NCBI GenBank assembly: GCA_023458555.1
Contig: JAEWYS010000001.1
Location: 62,001-126,000, forward strand
Source of the DNA: Bacteroidota bacterium
Lineage (GTDB): Bacteria; Bacteroidota; Bacteroidia; Cytophagales; Cytophagaceae
Direction: 5' to 3'
Length of the DNA: 64,000 nucleotides
Part shown: one piece after another, positions 27,912-38,500 of the stretch
How the letters are laid out: every line of letters starts with the position of its first letter
Position numbering within the stretch: the first letter of the stretch is position 1
Position numbers and translations under genes: made by a program
The notes under the pieces: model-generated
What the model was told of the DNA's origin: nothing
The model's input: only the letters and a program-made list of their open reading frames with translations
Database searches by the model: none

Positions 27912-28762
27912 TATCGCAGTTCCTTTCGCCAGAAGTCAATTGTTGATTTTGGGGAACGCCCAAGAAAGGAAGAGGCTATACCTGCGTCTGCTACATTGTC
28001 GGTAAACAGCATCCGGTATTGGTCCAGGGTAATAATATCCGGCAGAAGATTGCCCGCAACTCCTGCGATACGGTCGGAAAGAGAACGTTTAACTGGGAAA
28101 ACCTTTATTTTTTTGTTCGCAATATATAGCAGGTCTCCGTAGGTCAGGATTTCAGGTCCGGCAATATTGAGCATTGATTCGGCTTCCCGGTTCTGACATA
28201 TTTTCCAGAGTATTTTGACCAGATCCTCAATAAGGATGGGCTGTACCTTGTGATAGATAAAACCTTCGGGCACATACAAACGGTTAAAAAGCAGCCTGGA
28301 GATACGTCCGGCTGTCCGGATTTTGCCGGCAAGCATTGTACCGGGTGTGCAGATTATAGAAGCCCGGACGACCGTAGCATCCGGATGGGAAAGCAGGTAT
28401 TCATCGGCCTGGGCCCGGCTTCGAAGAAAGTCAACAGGGCTGAAAGCGTCAGCCCCGAGTACTGAAAGCTGAATAATACGGGGATTGCCCACGCGGAAAC
28501 GGTTTTTGATAATCTGTTCAGTGATGCCCAGGTGTACACGTTCGAAGCGATTGTCCGGTTCTTCCCGTATAGCACCTATGCAATTGATGAGTACATCATA
28601 GTTTTGTTCCGGAAACATCCAGTTTTCACTAAAGGGGTTGAACTGGATCAGACCAAACCGTCCGCTGCGGCTTGTACCGTGAACAAGCTCTGCCTTTAAT
28701 TTGAGATAATTGTACAATGAGCTGCCCAGCTGACCGCTGGCGCCTAGTATAAGAATTTTCAT
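27911..28762 (-). CDS. NAD(P)-dependent epimerase/dehydratase-like (atypical SDR) protein
   Basis: A 283-residue Rossmann protein. The start at 28762 begins directly with the nucleotide-binding strand MKILILGASGQLGSSLYNYL (GxxGxxG); the frame opens at 28819 but adds only an unrelated leader. Downstream are the YDVLINCIGAIREE strand and an RIIQLSVLGADA strand, as in NAD(P)H-binding proteins of the NDUFA9/NmrA/RfbD-like atypical SDR groups. The classical YxxxK active site is not evident: the usual position reads DFLRSRAQADEYL. It may therefore be a redox sensor or a non-canonical reductase. VVRASIICTPGTM and LNIAGPEILTYGDLLYI support the extended SDR family. It forms an operon with the small downstream gene. 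Confidence 0.8.
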   Translation of the reverse strand: MKILILGASGQLGSSLYNYLKLKAELVHGTSRSGRFGLIQFNPFSENWMFPEQNYDVLINCIGAIREEPDNRFERVHLGITEQIIKNRFRVGNPRIIQLSVLGADAFSPVDFLRSRAQADEYLLSHPDATVVRASIICTPGTMLAGKIRTAGRISRLLFNRLYVPEGFIYHKVQPILIEDLVKILWKICQNREAESMLNIAGPEILTYGDLLYIANKKIKVFPVKRSLSDRIAGVAGNLLPDIITLDQYRMLFTDNVADAGIASSFLGRSPKSTIDFWRKELR

Positions 28763-28882
28763 AGTTGTATCTTTTGCCGGTAACCAATTCGCTTTATACC
28801 TATAACAGGATTCGAACAAAATGGTCTGTAAAAGATACCTTTTAAGTATATGTTTGTTTAAATGTTATAAAAAGGCAACGTT

Positions 28883-29785
28883 TTATACACCAGCATAAAA
28901 ATCTCCGGTTGATAACTGGTATGCACGGAACATGCCGGGGGTATTGTAGGGCATTGCGATATGAGCATTTTTGTCGATAGCGATCAGTCCCCCGCGGCCA
29001 CCGGCTTTGGGCAGAATATGCTGAATCAGGTGGTTTGCCGCATCGGATAGGGAATCATTGAGTAGTTCAATTCTTGAAGCAACAGAGTGAGCTACGACAT
29101 GACGAATAAAAAATTCACCGTGACCGGTACACGAAACAGCACAGCTCAGATTGTTTGCATATGTTCCCGCGCCGATCAGGGGACTGTCTCCGACTCGGCC
29201 GGGTAGCTTATTGTTCATGCCACCGGTAGAGGTAGCGGCTGCCAGGTCGCCGTTCCGGTCAAGAGCGACAGCGCCCACGGTACCGAACTTACGATCGTGA
29301 TCGAGACTGATCGAACCGTCTCCTTTCAATTGTTCCAGGCGGCCGGGAAGTATAAAGTAGGCTTCCGGCTCAATTGAGACTCCTATTGTCCGGGCATAAT
29401 CTTCCGCCTGTCGGCCTATAAGGAGCACATGAGGAGATTCCCGCATCAGAGTCATAGCAAGCTGCACCGGATTTTTGATAATGGAAACTCCGGCAACTGC
29501 TCCGGCTGCGAGGGTAGAGCCATCCATAATGGCTGCGTCCATTTCCACTTTACCATTCCGGTTGAGAACGGAGCCTTTGCCGGCATTGAATAGCGGACAG
29601 TCTTCGAGAAACATGACTGTAGCGGTAACTGCTTCGGATGCTGTGCCTCCTGCCATAAGAATTTTATAGCCTGCATCGAGCGCCTGTTTCAGCGCTTCCA
29701 TATAGGCATTGTATTCTTCAGCACTCAATGCTGACCGGGTAAGATTGCCAGCTCCGCCATGCAGGACCATTCCAAAACGAGACAT
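28883..29785 (-). CDS. Isoaspartyl peptidase / plant-type L-asparaginase (Ntn hydrolase)
   Basis: A 300-residue cytosolic N-terminal nucleophile hydrolase of the IaaA/EcAIII family. It is made as a precursor that cleaves itself before the catalytic threonine. Family signatures are MVLHGGAGN at the N-terminus, LFNAGKGSVLNRNGKVEMDA at about 65-84, and the cleavage/nucleophile block KFGTVGAVALDRNGDLAAAT with Thr169 as predicted nucleophile, followed by STGGMNNKLPGRVGDSPLIG and GAGTYANN. The product removes beta-aspartyl peptides arising from protein ageing and may hydrolyse asparagine. No signal peptide is seen, and all key motifs are intact. It is likely monocistronic, with 121 bp to the SDR gene start and an A/T-rich hairpin (TATAAAA/TTTTATA, 28866-28887) at its end. 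Confidence 0.9.
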   Translation of the reverse strand: MSRFGMVLHGGAGNLTRSALSAEEYNAYMEALKQALDAGYKILMAGGTASEAVTATVMFLEDCPLFNAGKGSVLNRNGKVEMDAAIMDGSTLAAGAVAGVSIIKNPVQLAMTLMRESPHVLLIGRQAEDYARTIGVSIEPEAYFILPGRLEQLKGDGSISLDHDRKFGTVGAVALDRNGDLAAATSTGGMNNKLPGRVGDSPLIGAGTYANNLSCAVSCTGHGEFFIRHVVAHSVASRIELLNDSLSDAANHLIQHILPKAGGRGGLIAIDKNAHIAMPYNTPGMFRAYQLSTGDFYAGV

Positions 29786-29849
29786 ACTTTTATTGGTTTA
29801 TCAGGTCTAGTAACGCAGCTGTATAGCCAATGGTTAGTATTTCCGATAC

Positions 29850-29873
29850 AAAAAAAGCCCCGTACGGAGCTTT
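29850..29873 (-). terminator. Terminator of the TonB-DUF4374-PepSY operon
   Basis: Read on the minus strand: AAAGC-T-CCGTACGG-G-GCTTT followed by a run of T's (seven A's at 29850-29856 on the plus strand). It starts about 25 bp after the PepSY gene stop. Confidence 0.8.
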
Positions 29874-29898
29874 GTAAATAATCAGAAAATACTTTTAG

Positions 29899-31191
29899 TT
29901 AGTTTGAGGCAACGTTAGCCGGTCTGGCTACCGGGCTTACTTTGGGGCGGATAACCACTTTGGATTTGGCCTCTCCGTTTTCGTTACCATTATTTTTCAA
30001 ATTCCTGTCATCAGAAGAAGATGAAATGTTTTTATCTTTTTTCTTCTTTTTTCCCGATTTGTTATACCGCTTGTTCCACCAGATCAGCGTACCTGTAACC
30101 GGAAGACTGGCTCCGATCAGGCTGGCCAGAAAAGCAAGCACCTTGCCCGGGAAACCCAGAATGCTGCCAACGTGAATATCGTAGTTCATCCGGCGGAGCT
30201 TGTCTCCGAAGTCAGCCTGAGCAAAATCCGCTTCATACAATGGGTTCATATTGAGCGAAGCCAGGGTATGCTGATCAAACGTATACCGTTTGTTGTTATA
30301 AAACTGACCGGCTGTCGGATAAATAGTAAGGCCGATCGTAGACTTTGGCTTTGATGTATCCGGAAAAGAAAAAAAGAACCCCTCGGCTTTGGGATGATTG
30401 CTGATCGTGCTGAACCAGACGTTGTCGACTGCTTCTTCTAACGTATAGAACTTACTGGCCTGCGTGGAGTCAGACTCAGCTCTTGTCCATTCAGGAAGCG
30501 ATTTGCCGCCTGAAGTAACCCAGTATAATCCCTCGCTATACCATTTGATACCCCAGACCATACCCGTCAACGCAATGGCCAGCAGAAACAGCAACGCATA
30601 GAAGCCAAAGACATTATGGAGATCAACATTCAGACGCTTGAAAGAAGCGCCCCACTTTATTTTAAAGCTTTTATCAACAGTGCTTTTGCTCCATTTTTTC
30701 GGATACCACCAGATTAGTCCGGTAATAAGTATGAATACAAAGGTCAATGTGGCATAATTGACAATAGGGCGACCGATTTCATGAGGCAGCCATAAGAACC
30801 GGTGACCGTTCAGTATCCAGCGGAAGAAAGAAACTTCATCTTTCTTGCGTTCTTTGACGCTGATTACTTCACCGGTATATGGATTTATATTGAGTGTAGT
30901 ATTGCCTCGTCTGCCTTGCCCCAGATTTAGCTCAATAGTTTTGCCCTGCTGGTAGAAAGCACCGCTTACAGGCTTTTCCGGATATTTTTCTCTGGCAATG
31001 GCGATCAGCTGTGATGGTATTAATATAGCCTTATCTTCTTTTTTTACGTTGAGCTCCGGTTCAAGCAGACTGGTAATCTCTTCATTAAAAACCCAGATAC
31101 AGCCCGTAAGGCAGACAATAAACACAATAATGCCTGATATCAGCCCAAGCCAAAGATGAAGCCAGTTATTTACTTTTCTGAATGTTGACAT
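29899..31191 (-). CDS. PepSY-associated TM helix protein (putative iron reductase/uptake accessory)
   Basis: A 430-residue inner-membrane protein of the PepSY_TM family (PF03929). The start at 31191 (MSTFRKVNNWLHLWLGLISG) is the usual beginning of this family, with the first helix right behind; the open frame to 31287 is not needed. Recognisable parts are HLWLGLISGIIVFIVCLTGC, an EVISVKERKKDE PepSY-like turn, a HRFLWLP loop, a LITGLIWWYPKKW helix, a YALLFLLAIALTGMVWGIKW helix and ASLPVTGTLIWWNKR as the last helix, with several membrane-embedded His. The tail is long, Lys/Ser/Asn-rich and disordered. In Bacteroidota this family sits with TonB siderophore receptors and is thought to help release iron by reduction. 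It is the last gene of the iron operon, with a 152-bp gap to the DUF4374 gene. Confidence 0.85.
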   Translation of the reverse strand: MSTFRKVNNWLHLWLGLISGIIVFIVCLTGCIWVFNEEITSLLEPELNVKKEDKAILIPSQLIAIAREKYPEKPVSGAFYQQGKTIELNLGQGRRGNTTLNINPYTGEVISVKERKKDEVSFFRWILNGHRFLWLPHEIGRPIVNYATLTFVFILITGLIWWYPKKWSKSTVDKSFKIKWGASFKRLNVDLHNVFGFYALLFLLAIALTGMVWGIKWYSEGLYWVTSGGKSLPEWTRAESDSTQASKFYTLEEAVDNVWFSTISNHPKAEGFFFSFPDTSKPKSTIGLTIYPTAGQFYNNKRYTFDQHTLASLNMNPLYEADFAQADFGDKLRRMNYDIHVGSILGFPGKVLAFLASLIGASLPVTGTLIWWNKRYNKSGKKKKKDKNISSSSDDRNLKNNGNENGEAKSKVVIRPKVSPVARPANVASN

Positions 31192-31343
31192 AAGTAATGA
31201 ACGTAATGATGCAAGGTATACCAGTAGCCGTATATTGAAGGGTAATCTGTCGTCAGCTCTGCGCCTTGACAAATCAAAACCCACCACTTAAAATTAAGTG
31301 ATAGGTTTTATTTTTAAAAAGATTTAAACTAAATAAAGCAACA

Positions 31344-32588
31344 TTAGTTTGTAACTTTTACGATAGATGTGATTTTTCCGCCCTGCACTTCCATGCCTTT
31401 GGTTGCTGCTGCTGTGTTAGCATCTATAGAATAAACCCAGCTTCCTTCAGGAGTATTGATACCAACAAAGAGCTTACTTTTATTTTCGCTGATAGTGTTG
31501 TTGTTATATGGTGTTGAAATAGTGTTTATTTCAGCAGGAAGCCCGGATATCCATGTAAAAGATTTGCTATAAAGATCTGCAATCGCAAGTTTTGGATTAC
31601 CAGTAAGTTTATTGGCATCACCATACATATTCAGCAATATTTTTCCGTTGCCGATATACGTCTGCTGGCGGATATGATGTCCTCCTGAAGCAGTTTGTAC
31701 ATCAAAGTAGTAATCATCAAACTCTGTAGTGTTTGCTTTGATTCTTACAAAAGCAGACTTGGTTGTTGATTTGTGAACAGTTGCTTCTGTTGCAGCAGCG
31801 GGAGAAAATGCGTATACATCACCGTTTTCATCAACAGCTAGACCATCATTGAAGTACGCACCAAAGTAGCTAGTACGATCATCTTTGATTACTTTCTCAA
31901 GCTCAAGACCTGGATAAGAGAACACGGCAATATAAGAGCTGTCATGAAATGCAGTTCCGAAGACATCTCCGCAACATCCTTTAATACTCATGTATGGAGC
32001 AAATACTTTGTTGCCTACCTGTTTTGCCCAGGTAAAATGCGCACGTTCTCCGTTTCCGGCTAACTCAACGATGTTGATCGGCTTAGTGTCCACAATCTGA
32101 GACAGATTGGCATCAATACGATACATAAATGCAGTCTGGTTGTCTCCAGATCTTGGAACTTTAATTGTCAGGATATCATCTCCGACAGGAGCAAATACCT
32201 GTACAGTTTCAGCAATAAAGTCTGATATTTTAACAAGTTCGCCTGCTTTGTTGAATTTGTAGGTTGTAACAGCACCTGGGTTTCCCTGTCCATATAGCAA
32301 ACTAAAGAATTTACCTTTATTGACAGTATAGTAACGATATGATCCATCTTGCTCTACACCGTTTCCTAAGGTGCTTATTTTCCCTTGAGAAGGATCTTCT
32401 GTGTCGAGTAGATAATCCGCAACACCTGTAGATGCATTAGGACTTGCCGTAATGATGTATTTTGTACCTCTGTAAATATCGGTAGTGTCTTGCTGGATTC
32501 CTTCCAGTCCATCATCTTTCTTTTTGCAGGCAGAAAACAAAAGACTCATGCATACTGCTGCTGCAAAGAATTTGTAAAGTTTAAACAT
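31344..32588 (-). CDS. DUF4374 lipoprotein
   Basis: A 414-residue lipoprotein with lipobox LLFSAC (Cys21) and a KKKDDG linker. The mature part is a beta-propeller-like domain (GTKYIITASPNASTGVADYL, DDILTIKVPR, AYFNDGLAVDENGDVYAFSP) matching what I know as DUF4374, which is found between a TonB-dependent siderophore receptor and a PepSY protein in many Bacteroidota. It lies 39 bp downstream of the TonB receptor gene, on the same strand, so the three genes are probably one iron-regulated operon. Its role in siderophore or haem handling at the outer membrane is inferred from context; no binding site is readable. Confidence 0.85.
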   Translation of the reverse strand: MFKLYKFFAAAVCMSLLFSACKKKDDGLEGIQQDTTDIYRGTKYIITASPNASTGVADYLLDTEDPSQGKISTLGNGVEQDGSYRYYTVNKGKFFSLLYGQGNPGAVTTYKFNKAGELVKISDFIAETVQVFAPVGDDILTIKVPRSGDNQTAFMYRIDANLSQIVDTKPINIVELAGNGERAHFTWAKQVGNKVFAPYMSIKGCCGDVFGTAFHDSSYIAVFSYPGLELEKVIKDDRTSYFGAYFNDGLAVDENGDVYAFSPAAATEATVHKSTTKSAFVRIKANTTEFDDYYFDVQTASGGHHIRQQTYIGNGKILLNMYGDANKLTGNPKLAIADLYSKSFTWISGLPAEINTISTPYNNNTISENKSKLFVGINTPEGSWVYSIDANTAAATKGMEVQGGKITSIVKVTN

Positions 32589-32627
32589 GGTTTTAATTAA
32601 TTAGAAATATGAACAATTTATTCTCGT

Positions 32628-35039
32628 TTATTTTTTGCTTACAAAATATCGTAGTTTGATATAGAATGCTCGGCCTGGTTTCTGTAGACGGAAGTTGTCG
32701 TACAGTCTGTTATTCATTATGTTTCGGCATTCTAATGCGATATTGTACTTCCCATTTGCCAGTGAGTACACAATATTCAGGTCGTGATTAATCTGAAATG
32801 GGATATCTAATTTGGTGATTTTTTTACCTTGGTTTGGCCAGAATAGGTAAAAGTGGTTTACATACAGCATGTTATATCCAAAGGAAAGTGTGTTCTGCTT
32901 TTTCTTTCCTAGATCCCTCCAAAAGATGGATGCATCTGCATTACCAAATAGAAAAGGGATATTGGGCATACGGGCCTTGTATGTGTCACTGACCTTGGTT
33001 TCACCTGGTTCGTACATGGTATGGTTACGAAGGTTTTGGTAGGTTATATTGAAGCCTGATGTGAAGAACTTCTTATATGAGTAGCGTATTTCTCCCTCAA
33101 CCGACTGATTTTTTACCATTTCTCTGTTTTCGGTGACATATCTGTTTTGATTTGGTGCCAGAATGGTGCGTATAAAGTCCTTGACTTCGCGATACATGGC
33201 TGTTCCATCAATGCTTATTTTGTGTATTTTATTGATTTGGAAATTGTAACTGAGGCCAAGGTTAAAGTTGTAGCTTGTTTCTGGTCTTAGTTCTGCATTA
33301 CCTTGAAGATCGACCAGATCTCCAAACAACTCTTCAGGTTCTGGAAGTCTATATGTTCTTTCAAACGACCCTTTTAATTGCATGTTTTTAAGTAAAAAAT
33401 AGGTCGATGCTACTCCGTATCCTAGCGGTTTGTGTATGTTTCGTTTGATCCTGTAATGCTGTTCGGCGCCCCAGGCAGTGTTTAATGTATAAGCTTCACT
33501 GTGTTTGGTTTGCTGGTGATAATACTTGGCGAATATGGTTGAATTCCATCGCTCATTATGGTCGTATTTATAGCCCAAACCCAATACATTTTTTGTATTG
33601 TAGCGTGGCTGCTCATAACTCGCATTTTCAGGAGTTAGTTCATCGCTTCCAACTCTGTTGAATGTATTGAATGTGTTGCTTACCGTGATGCTGTTGCGAG
33701 GAGAGATTCGATAGTTCAACGTGGCTACAGCCAAACCTGTGTTGTTGTTGAATCTATACATTGTTCGGTTTCTCTCAGCGCCTTTAATACCCAATAACTC
33801 AAAGGTGTTGTTGTACTCTCCAAGCCAGTTATATCGGCGATTGACCGTGTCAACTACCTGGTTGTATCCAAGGTTGTAATTGGCTGAAACAGTAAGATCT
33901 AATCCTTTCACTATAAGATCTTTTTTAACATATCGGAAGGTAGGCATTACGGTATTACCTCGTTGAAAAGGTGTACCATAGGGTACATACATACGTGCGT
34001 CACTTTGTATCTCTGAATAATTTTGTCCATAGGTGAAGCCAATCAATAGCTTATCAGCATATTTCTTTCCGACTACCCCAATACTGGCCATAATTGCTTC
34101 GTTACGGTATTTATCGTGGAAACGTCTTACCCATTTTTTACCTAGCATCGTACCGCTTTTGATATCGACAATGTCCATATATACCCGATAATTGTTGTCT
34201 GAGTAATTTTGAAACAAATTGACTTGTGCTGTAAACCCACTTTTTGCAGTGTAGCCTGCATTTATAGCAGTACGATGGGTATTGAATGAGCCAAAAGAAT
34301 AAGAAGCGTCTATGTAGCTGACAGGTTTGGTTGCTGTTACAATATTTACGGCGCCCCCCAGAGCATCCGACCCAAGCCAGATCGGCACAACTCCCTTATA
34401 TACTTCAATACGATCAGCCAGATTGATTGGAATACTGTTGAGCTGGAAGGTAGAGCCAAAGTTTTCCATGGGGATACCATCAATAAAAAAGCGAACCTGT
34501 CTTCCTGTAAAACCATTGAGTGTAAAGCTCATTGCTGACCCAAGTCCTCCATTTTCACGAATCCGTACTCCGGAAACTCTGTCCAGCGCATGACTAAGAT
34601 CCAGCGTGCTGTTATGCAGTTTTCGCGCGTCAACTGCGGTTACATTATACGCCTGTAATTGTACCTCTTTGGCTTCTGAACGTCCATATACAGATATGGT
34701 CTCCATTGTCTGGGTTTCTGCTTTCAGCTTGAAATTTAGTACAGCTGATTCTCCGGCTTTCAAGGTTATTGCTTTCTCCTGGCCGCTGTAGCCAAATCCG
34801 TAGATAACAATGGTATACGATCCTTTATTTATTTGATCTAATTTAAAATATCCTTTTTCGTCTGTGTATATCCCTTTTGATGTACCTTTGAGAGATACAG
34901 AAATTCCTTCCAGAGGTTCGCCGTTTTCAGTGCGTATATACCCGGACAGACTACCCGGAGCACTGTTCTGAGCCAAAAGAAGGAGAGGAGCAAAAAAGAA
35001 AAGGAAGAATAACCGGCTACCTAAAGGTATATATTTCAT
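32628..35039 (-). CDS. TonB-dependent receptor (siderophore/iron type)
   Basis: An 803-residue outer-membrane receptor. After a signal peptide (MKYIPLGSRLFFLFFFAPLL ... AQ) comes a carboxypeptidase-regulatory-like domain (about 28-115, LSGYIRTENGEPLEGISVSL). The plug follows (about 125-240, VSGVRIRENGGLGSAMSFTL, GVVPIWLGSDALGGAVNIVT), then a 22-strand-type barrel ending in FYIKLRYFVSKK with a terminal aromatic/basic strand. A TonB-box-like METISVYGRSE segment precedes the plug. Length is normal for FecA/FhuA-type receptors. Imported ligand is unknown, but the DUF4374 and PepSY-TM genes downstream point to a ferric siderophore or other iron chelate, taken up with energy from TonB-ExbBD encoded elsewhere. 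Confidence 0.9.
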   Translation of the reverse strand: MKYIPLGSRLFFLFFFAPLLLLAQNSAPGSLSGYIRTENGEPLEGISVSLKGTSKGIYTDEKGYFKLDQINKGSYTIVIYGFGYSGQEKAITLKAGESAVLNFKLKAETQTMETISVYGRSEAKEVQLQAYNVTAVDARKLHNSTLDLSHALDRVSGVRIRENGGLGSAMSFTLNGFTGRQVRFFIDGIPMENFGSTFQLNSIPINLADRIEVYKGVVPIWLGSDALGGAVNIVTATKPVSYIDASYSFGSFNTHRTAINAGYTAKSGFTAQVNLFQNYSDNNYRVYMDIVDIKSGTMLGKKWVRRFHDKYRNEAIMASIGVVGKKYADKLLIGFTYGQNYSEIQSDARMYVPYGTPFQRGNTVMPTFRYVKKDLIVKGLDLTVSANYNLGYNQVVDTVNRRYNWLGEYNNTFELLGIKGAERNRTMYRFNNNTGLAVATLNYRISPRNSITVSNTFNTFNRVGSDELTPENASYEQPRYNTKNVLGLGYKYDHNERWNSTIFAKYYHQQTKHSEAYTLNTAWGAEQHYRIKRNIHKPLGYGVASTYFLLKNMQLKGSFERTYRLPEPEELFGDLVDLQGNAELRPETSYNFNLGLSYNFQINKIHKISIDGTAMYREVKDFIRTILAPNQNRYVTENREMVKNQSVEGEIRYSYKKFFTSGFNITYQNLRNHTMYEPGETKVSDTYKARMPNIPFLFGNADASIFWRDLGKKKQNTLSFGYNMLYVNHFYLFWPNQGKKITKLDIPFQINHDLNIVYSLANGKYNIALECRNIMNNRLYDNFRLQKPGRAFYIKLRYFVSKK

Positions 35040-35550
35040 GATATTAGTGTGAATTGAAACGAATGGGTTTGTTAGTTTTCTATGCGTTATTTCCGAATAA
35101 TTTTAGGCAATTTAGAATTGATATAAATAAAATCAAAGCAATATTTAAACTCTTTTCTATAATTATTCATATGGCTTGTATGATTACTGCATATTGGTTT
35201 TTTATACTATTTATTATATGTTTAGTTTATTGCTATTTAAAGAAAGTGGTTTTTATTTATTGTACTTTACTTATGTAATGTTTTGTGTTTAAATTAATTT
35301 TAATGATTTGTTTTTACTATATACATAATTAGACTTTTTATAATCTTATTGATGTTAAATCTTTATTTGAAGAAAGTAGCTGCCATGTGATATGCATGAC
35401 TGGTATGAATAGTACGTTCAAGTTTCATGACAGCGATAGTTTTATTATTTTCGTGTTAAATGCATACAGCCACATCTAAGAATGAGAGATTGGAGAGTTT
35501 TCCTAACCAATCTGGCCGGTATTGTAATCCAGATTTTGTATAAATAAAGT
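35040..35550. other. Intergenic region upstream of the TonB operon and the 1410-aa cargo
   Basis: 511 bp of very A/T-rich sequence between divergent genes. It probably holds both promoters. I looked for a Fur-type inverted repeat (GATAATGATAATCATTATC-like) and did not find a convincing one. A possible 74-codon frame at 35054-35278 is hydrophobic and poly-A/T derived and I do not accept it as a gene. Confidence 0.5.
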
Positions 35551-38500
35551 ATGAATCTTAATATCTTCTTTCTCTGTGTTTTTGTGTTTTGTTTTTATGT
35601 TTCTGATGGACAGATTGTATTAGTGAATGGTCAGTATGGAATCTCTGGCGAGGCTTTGACGCAGGAGCTTAACATATACTCATCGGATAGAGGTCGGTGT
35701 TTTGCTCCGACAGAACCCGGACAAGTGGTGTTTAGACATGAAGACGGGCTGTTTTCTTTTTCACCGGATAGTATGTATTATAGTTCCAGAAATTCGGCAT
35801 TAAATCTTGTAATCGATAAGGTCCCCGATCAGGCAGGGAAGTACCATGTTTTTTTAGAGAAGGAACAAGAGTGTCTGGTCCGTGCTGAATCATATTTTTC
35901 TGTAAATAAAGGCAAGCCAACAGATCTTTCATTTCATAGTTTTTCTGTTTCTGCTTTACCTGGCTATTTAAAGTCAATAGGTGGGGGGTATAGAAACAAT
36001 GCGTATGTAGCAGCGATCTGGTTTTCTTCCCGTGATTGGAAACGATGTGAAAGTTTTCAGTCGCATAATGTCTCTGTAAGACATGGAGAAAGTACGTATC
36101 GTGTCAATATCGACTCTCTATCGTTAAACGAATCGGACAATAATCTGAGAATATACTTTACTATTCCCAACAACGCTCCGCTTGGAAGTTATGAACTTGT
36201 CCTACTTGAACGTGAGCCTTGCGAAAATCGAATACGAGATATTCTGAAGGTTCAGTCTTATAAGGTGGATGCCGGCAAGTATACCATTAGTAAATATGAT
36301 AATACAAAAATATTTCAGTATTACTATGGCCCTTCTGAATTTACAATGATATGCGAAGATGGAGTAAATCTACAAGATGCAGTCTTGAGGCATTTGCTTA
36401 CGGGAAAGGAGGAAGTCCTGAATGTAAAAGATTCAATCCAGAAAAAAAGAATTCATCTGACACCAGACTTTAGCCTGGACGCACCATGGGGAGAATATGA
36501 GATTGTTTTTAAAAATTCCTGTCTTGCTCCCTATGCCTCAGTTACCTTGGCTCCTCAAACTTTGAATACGCGTTTTCCTAATACGCTTGAGCCCGGCAAA
36601 CCGACAGTGTTGGCGATTTCTGATGAGGCAGGGTTTGGGGCGTTGGCCGGATGCCTTGAGCCTGATAAAAATCAGTATGAATTGAGGATGTCTGACGGTC
36701 TTGTTGTTTCGATTGATTCTCTGATGCTATTTCCACCAGAGAAGCCAGATCGCTATAATATACATTTTACAACTCCTTTGAATTATAATTATGATACGAC
36801 TATCAGAGTGCGTATAACGGATGCCAAGGGATGCTATCAGGAACAAAATATATCGACCAAGCCTGTCGATTATCTGTTTTTTAGTACAGGTTTTTTAACG
36901 CCTACGTATGTTGTGGGTAGACAGGTAGAAGTACAGATGTGGGGAGATGCATTGCAGCATTCATGTCTGGATATGAATTCGGAATATATGGCCTTTGTCA
37001 ATGGTGACTTCTCTATTCTGGTTGACTCCTTAGAGATGAAGCAATCTGGTGTCCAGGTTTATTATGTTGCTCGTATAACCATTCCTGATGACGCGCCTGT
37101 AGGAAGATATGAACTGGATATTGGTACATTAGCCCGTGATTGTTATGGTAGAGTAAGAAGTGCTGTAAAGTTTGATGTTATCAGGCCTAGGATAGAAATT
37201 CAAGGATGGGTTGACCTGTTTCCAGGTGAGAGTGCTTCGTTTCCTATGACTATTAGAGACAGTAACATGAGAGATAGTGCCAGTTGTGAAGCAAGGTGGA
37301 AAGAGACAATTCGATTGGTTTCTGTATCGGATGGTACAGTTTATTCGCCTGATACAGTTTATTATACGAGTTCGTCGCCGAATTACATGTCTGTTTTTAT
37401 TGATGGACATCAGGGGCTTGTGCCGGGAATCTATAAACTACAAGTAGACGACAATTGTCTGTATGACTTTGATACAAACATAGAAGTACGTCGAGGGGGA
37501 TTTTCGGCCTTATCGATTCATGCCAATCGAGGACAGACTGTCACGGGAAGCATTACGGCAAGCGCGTCTTTTACAAAAACAATTCCTAAAGACAGTCTGG
37601 TGTTTGTACATGCTGTCAATGGTTATGAGATTAAGCTTGATATGCGCGGGATTTTACAATATAGTGTTACTATTCCAATGAATGCGCCAAGTGGTACATA
37701 TCATCTGATTAATAAGGATTCATCCGAAGCAAGTTTTTCTATATTGCGTAATGTGTTGACTGTCAACAGGACCTTTGTTCAGTTTGAGCATGATGCTGCA
37801 TCACTTCAGATACTGAGTTCAGGAGCTGTCACTTTTACCATGATCAACGCAAAAGAAGGAATGAATCTGCAAGATCCCGGTTTTTGTTTGAATCCTGTAA
37901 ATGCCGAACCTGTATTGTCATCCTATAATGGTGACAGAATACGAGCAGATTCAATAATTACGAGTTCTCCTACTGTATTTACAGCATATTATACCTTGGA
38001 TGAAGATGTTAGCATTGGTAATTACACTTTTAGGATGAGTAATGAAAACTGTTCTGGCAGTTCTCTAAGATCTGTTAATGTGGGCTATCCCAATATTTAT
38101 AACTACTATCATAAGTACGATACATCTCATAATGTGTGCGATAATAAAAAGATTGTACGGTTGTTTTTTGATCAGATCGGAACTCATAGGATTGATACTC
38201 TGGATATATACAATTTTTCAAAAAATAATACAAGACTTTATCTGAAGCGGCGGAATCTGGATTTGGTACCGGATAGTGTGTTTTTTAACAATTCAACATT
38301 GACAGCCATTTTTACATTGCCAGAGCCAGAGGCTTCAGAAGATGAAATGTTTTTTTCAACGGGAGAAAAAATAAAAATCAAGCTAAGTGGTGTAAGCTCC
38401 TGGTTGCTTGAAAAACCGAAGATAGCGAGTCCCCCAATTGTATTGAAGAAGGGTGAAAAACAGATAATCGGACTTACAAGAAAGAATATGGCTATAGATA

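Noticed and set aside
35040..35550. Fur box and a 74-codon hydrophobic frame in the TonB upstream region
   Set aside because: No inverted repeat close to the Fur consensus was found, and the frame is a product of A/T-rich sequence without ribosome-binding or domain support.
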